NCBI RefSeq assembly: GCF_000246945.1
Contig: NZ_BAEX01000029.1
Span: 1-34,573 of the forward strand
DNA: 34,573 bases
Direction: 5' to 3'
Source of the DNA: Myroides injenensis M09-0166
GTDB lineage: Bacteria; Bacteroidota; Bacteroidia; Flavobacteriales; Flavobacteriaceae
Program-made: the position numbers and the translations under genes
Notes under the pieces: model-generated
What the model saw: only the letters and a program-made list of their open reading frames with translations
Told to the model about the DNA's origin: nothing
The model's database searches: none
In this document: piece after piece, positions 33,290 to 34,573 of the stretch
Layout of the letters: every line of letters starts with the position of its first letter
Position numbering within the stretch: position 1 is the stretch's first letter

Positions 33290-33610
33290 TAAAATTCTAT
33301 ATCAAATAGATCCTTTATATATCAATAGGCTATGAGGTTTTCTGTAAACAATTTAATTATCTAAGCGAAATAAAAAAACGCCTCACTTTTTTTTAACTCT
33401 AAAAAAGTTATTTAATTGAATTACAATATGTTATATTGAAAATGATTTATTAAGTTAAAATATTAATGCTTGCTAAAGCCACTATTCATAAGCCTTAGAG
33501 CTAAATTCTTCAACACTTCTTCAACACTTCCCCATGATTGCTCCATATAGAGGGTTATTTGTTGAAGGAATCTTGAAGAAGTGTTGAAGGAGTGTTGTAA
33601 CAATCAATAT
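33290..33610 (+). repeat. Hairpin repeat, copy B
   Basis: Third copy, in the same orientation as copy A. The left half (33320-33500) shows ATAGGCTATGAGGTTTTC and CGCCTCAC with T-run, then TATTCATAAGCCTTAGAGC (33484-33502). The hairpin has left arm about 33508-33531 and right arm about 33562-33600, with four 11-bp units and arms matching in 19 of 21 positions. Homology to the other copies stops near 33605. The remaining 33611-33795 shows no gene or clear promoter. Confidence 0.85.
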
Positions 33611-33795
33611 TTTGCCTGCTTTTAGGTTATTATGATTTTAGAATATTATTAGTGGTTTTTTATAATGCTCGTAACTATCTGATGGGGAATCTTAATACAT
33701 ATATGTAGTGTGTAATTCAACAAAAAATCTAGTGCTGTATAGTATTCTCTATGTATTTATTATTTCTTATTTTAGCAGATATTAAAAAAAACAAT

Positions 33796-34551
33796 ATGAA
33801 AAAGGTGTATTTGTTGCTTATAGGAGCAGTAGTTTTATTTCAATCATGTGTAATGAAAGAAGATATTCATGTAAATAAAAAAGGTGAAGTTAATTATCAG
33901 TTTAATATTAATTTTTCTGAATTAATGAAGATGGCTCCTGATGGTAAGGCTTCTATAGGGAAAGATGCAGAAAAGGCAGTAGATTTTTTTAATGGTGAAG
34001 AAGTTACGATTGATCAATATTTAGATGCTATTTTATTAAAAGAGGAGAATAAAGAGTTTAAGAAAGATAGCTTAAAAGCAGCTCATCCTGAGATATTTAA
34101 AAATTTAGAAACCTTAAGATTACAGTTTACTCTTAATGATTCTATTGGAGATTTAAACTTTAAAATAGATGCAAAAAATGTTGAGGAATTGAATAATTCA
34201 TTAGCTGGATTGGAACAAATAGGTAATTTAGTGGAAAAATCAGATCCAAATGTTAAACAGAATATGAGTATTAATTCAGCGATTAGTGATAATACTTATT
34301 ATGAGTTTGAGAAAAATATATTTGAACGTAAAATTAAAACAATTGAAAGTCCGAAAAAATTAGAAGCTACAGGAATGGAAGAAATGTTTACTTACGTAAT
34401 GACTGTTAGTTTTGATAAACCTATTAAATCGGTCTCTTATAAAGATGCTGAAATAAGTAAAGACGGTAAGAGTTTTACTAAAAAGTTAAGTATGGGTGAG
34501 ATTATAAAAAATCCTAGTGTACTAGCTTATAAGGTAGAATTAAAGAAATAA
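33796..34551 (+). CDS. Putative lipoprotein, unknown function
   Basis: A 251-residue protein with signal peptide and lipobox (LFQSC, Cys18) and a soluble domain that begins MKEDIHVNKKGEVNYQFNIN, a pattern suggesting a surface or periplasmic beta-rich lipoprotein. The family is not recognised. The ATG at 33796 is preferred because the 15 upstream in-frame codons precede the signal peptide. The 22 bases after the stop may be the start of a terminator cut by the window edge. Confidence 0.75.
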   Translation: MKKVYLLLIGAVVLFQSCVMKEDIHVNKKGEVNYQFNINFSELMKMAPDGKASIGKDAEKAVDFFNGEEVTIDQYLDAILLKEENKEFKKDSLKAAHPEIFKNLETLRLQFTLNDSIGDLNFKIDAKNVEELNNSLAGLEQIGNLVEKSDPNVKQNMSINSAISDNTYYEFEKNIFERKIKTIESPKKLEATGMEEMFTYVMTVSFDKPIKSVSYKDAEISKDGKSFTKKLSMGEIIKNPSVLAYKVELKK

Positions 34552-34573
34552 AATAAAAACGCCGAGCATTGCT

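Overview
The window is AT-rich DNA with the marks of a Flavobacteriia (Bacteroidota) chromosome. Many genes are preceded by the -7 box TAnnTTTG used by the Bacteroidota primary sigma factor. Shine-Dalgarno sites are nearly absent. The gene content is also typical: two-subunit methylmalonyl-CoA mutase next to udk and a DivIC/FtsB gene, prmA-clpS, an OprP-like porin, and FeoA-FeoB as separate genes. A Myroides-like genus is possible, but I cannot fix it from the sequence alone. I see no rRNA, tRNA, CRISPR array or intact prophage.

Layout. 1-986 is a repeat and IS-relic region without genes. 987-2492 (-) is a sodium:solute symporter. 2643-6603 (-) is a tripartite efflux operon (TolC-like, EmrA-like, 14-TM MFS). 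6947-10634 (-) is a FatB/YclNOPQ-like siderophore ABC importer, and a divergent AraC regulator lies at 10911-11699. Both minus-strand operons share a 26-bp upstream motif (20/26 identical), which suggests common control. Next come recR, feoA-feoB, a SanA-like protein and a DEAD-box helicase. 17511-18381 is a second repeat/IS-relic island. 18525-22994 (-) is udk, a divIC/ftsB-like gene, mutA and mutB. 23221-26860 (+) holds a siderophore-interacting flavoprotein, then lysC-lysA behind a short leader ORF and terminator. 26949-29215 holds a small unknown gene whose stop codon lies beyond its own terminator, a lipoprotein and a porin. 29335-30465 is prmA-clpS. 30508-32522 (-) is rtcB-prfH, a known ribosome repair and rescue pair. 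The right end has a leader-ORF/terminator module in front of rtcB, a third repeat/IS-relic island and a lipoprotein gene.

Functional themes. One is iron: ABC siderophore uptake, ferric-siderophore reductase, ferrous iron import, an AraC regulator and probable metal-responsive operators. The other is ribosome care: PrmA, PrfH-RtcB, and the ClpS adaptor. The most unusual observations are: (i) a hairpin repeat of about 320-500 bp present three times, built from 11-bp modules whose number varies and always lying beside IS relics; (ii) leader-peptide/terminator modules in front of lysC and rtcB-prfH; (iii) a gene with a terminator inside its reading frame; (iv) shared and palindromic operator candidates at the iron genes.
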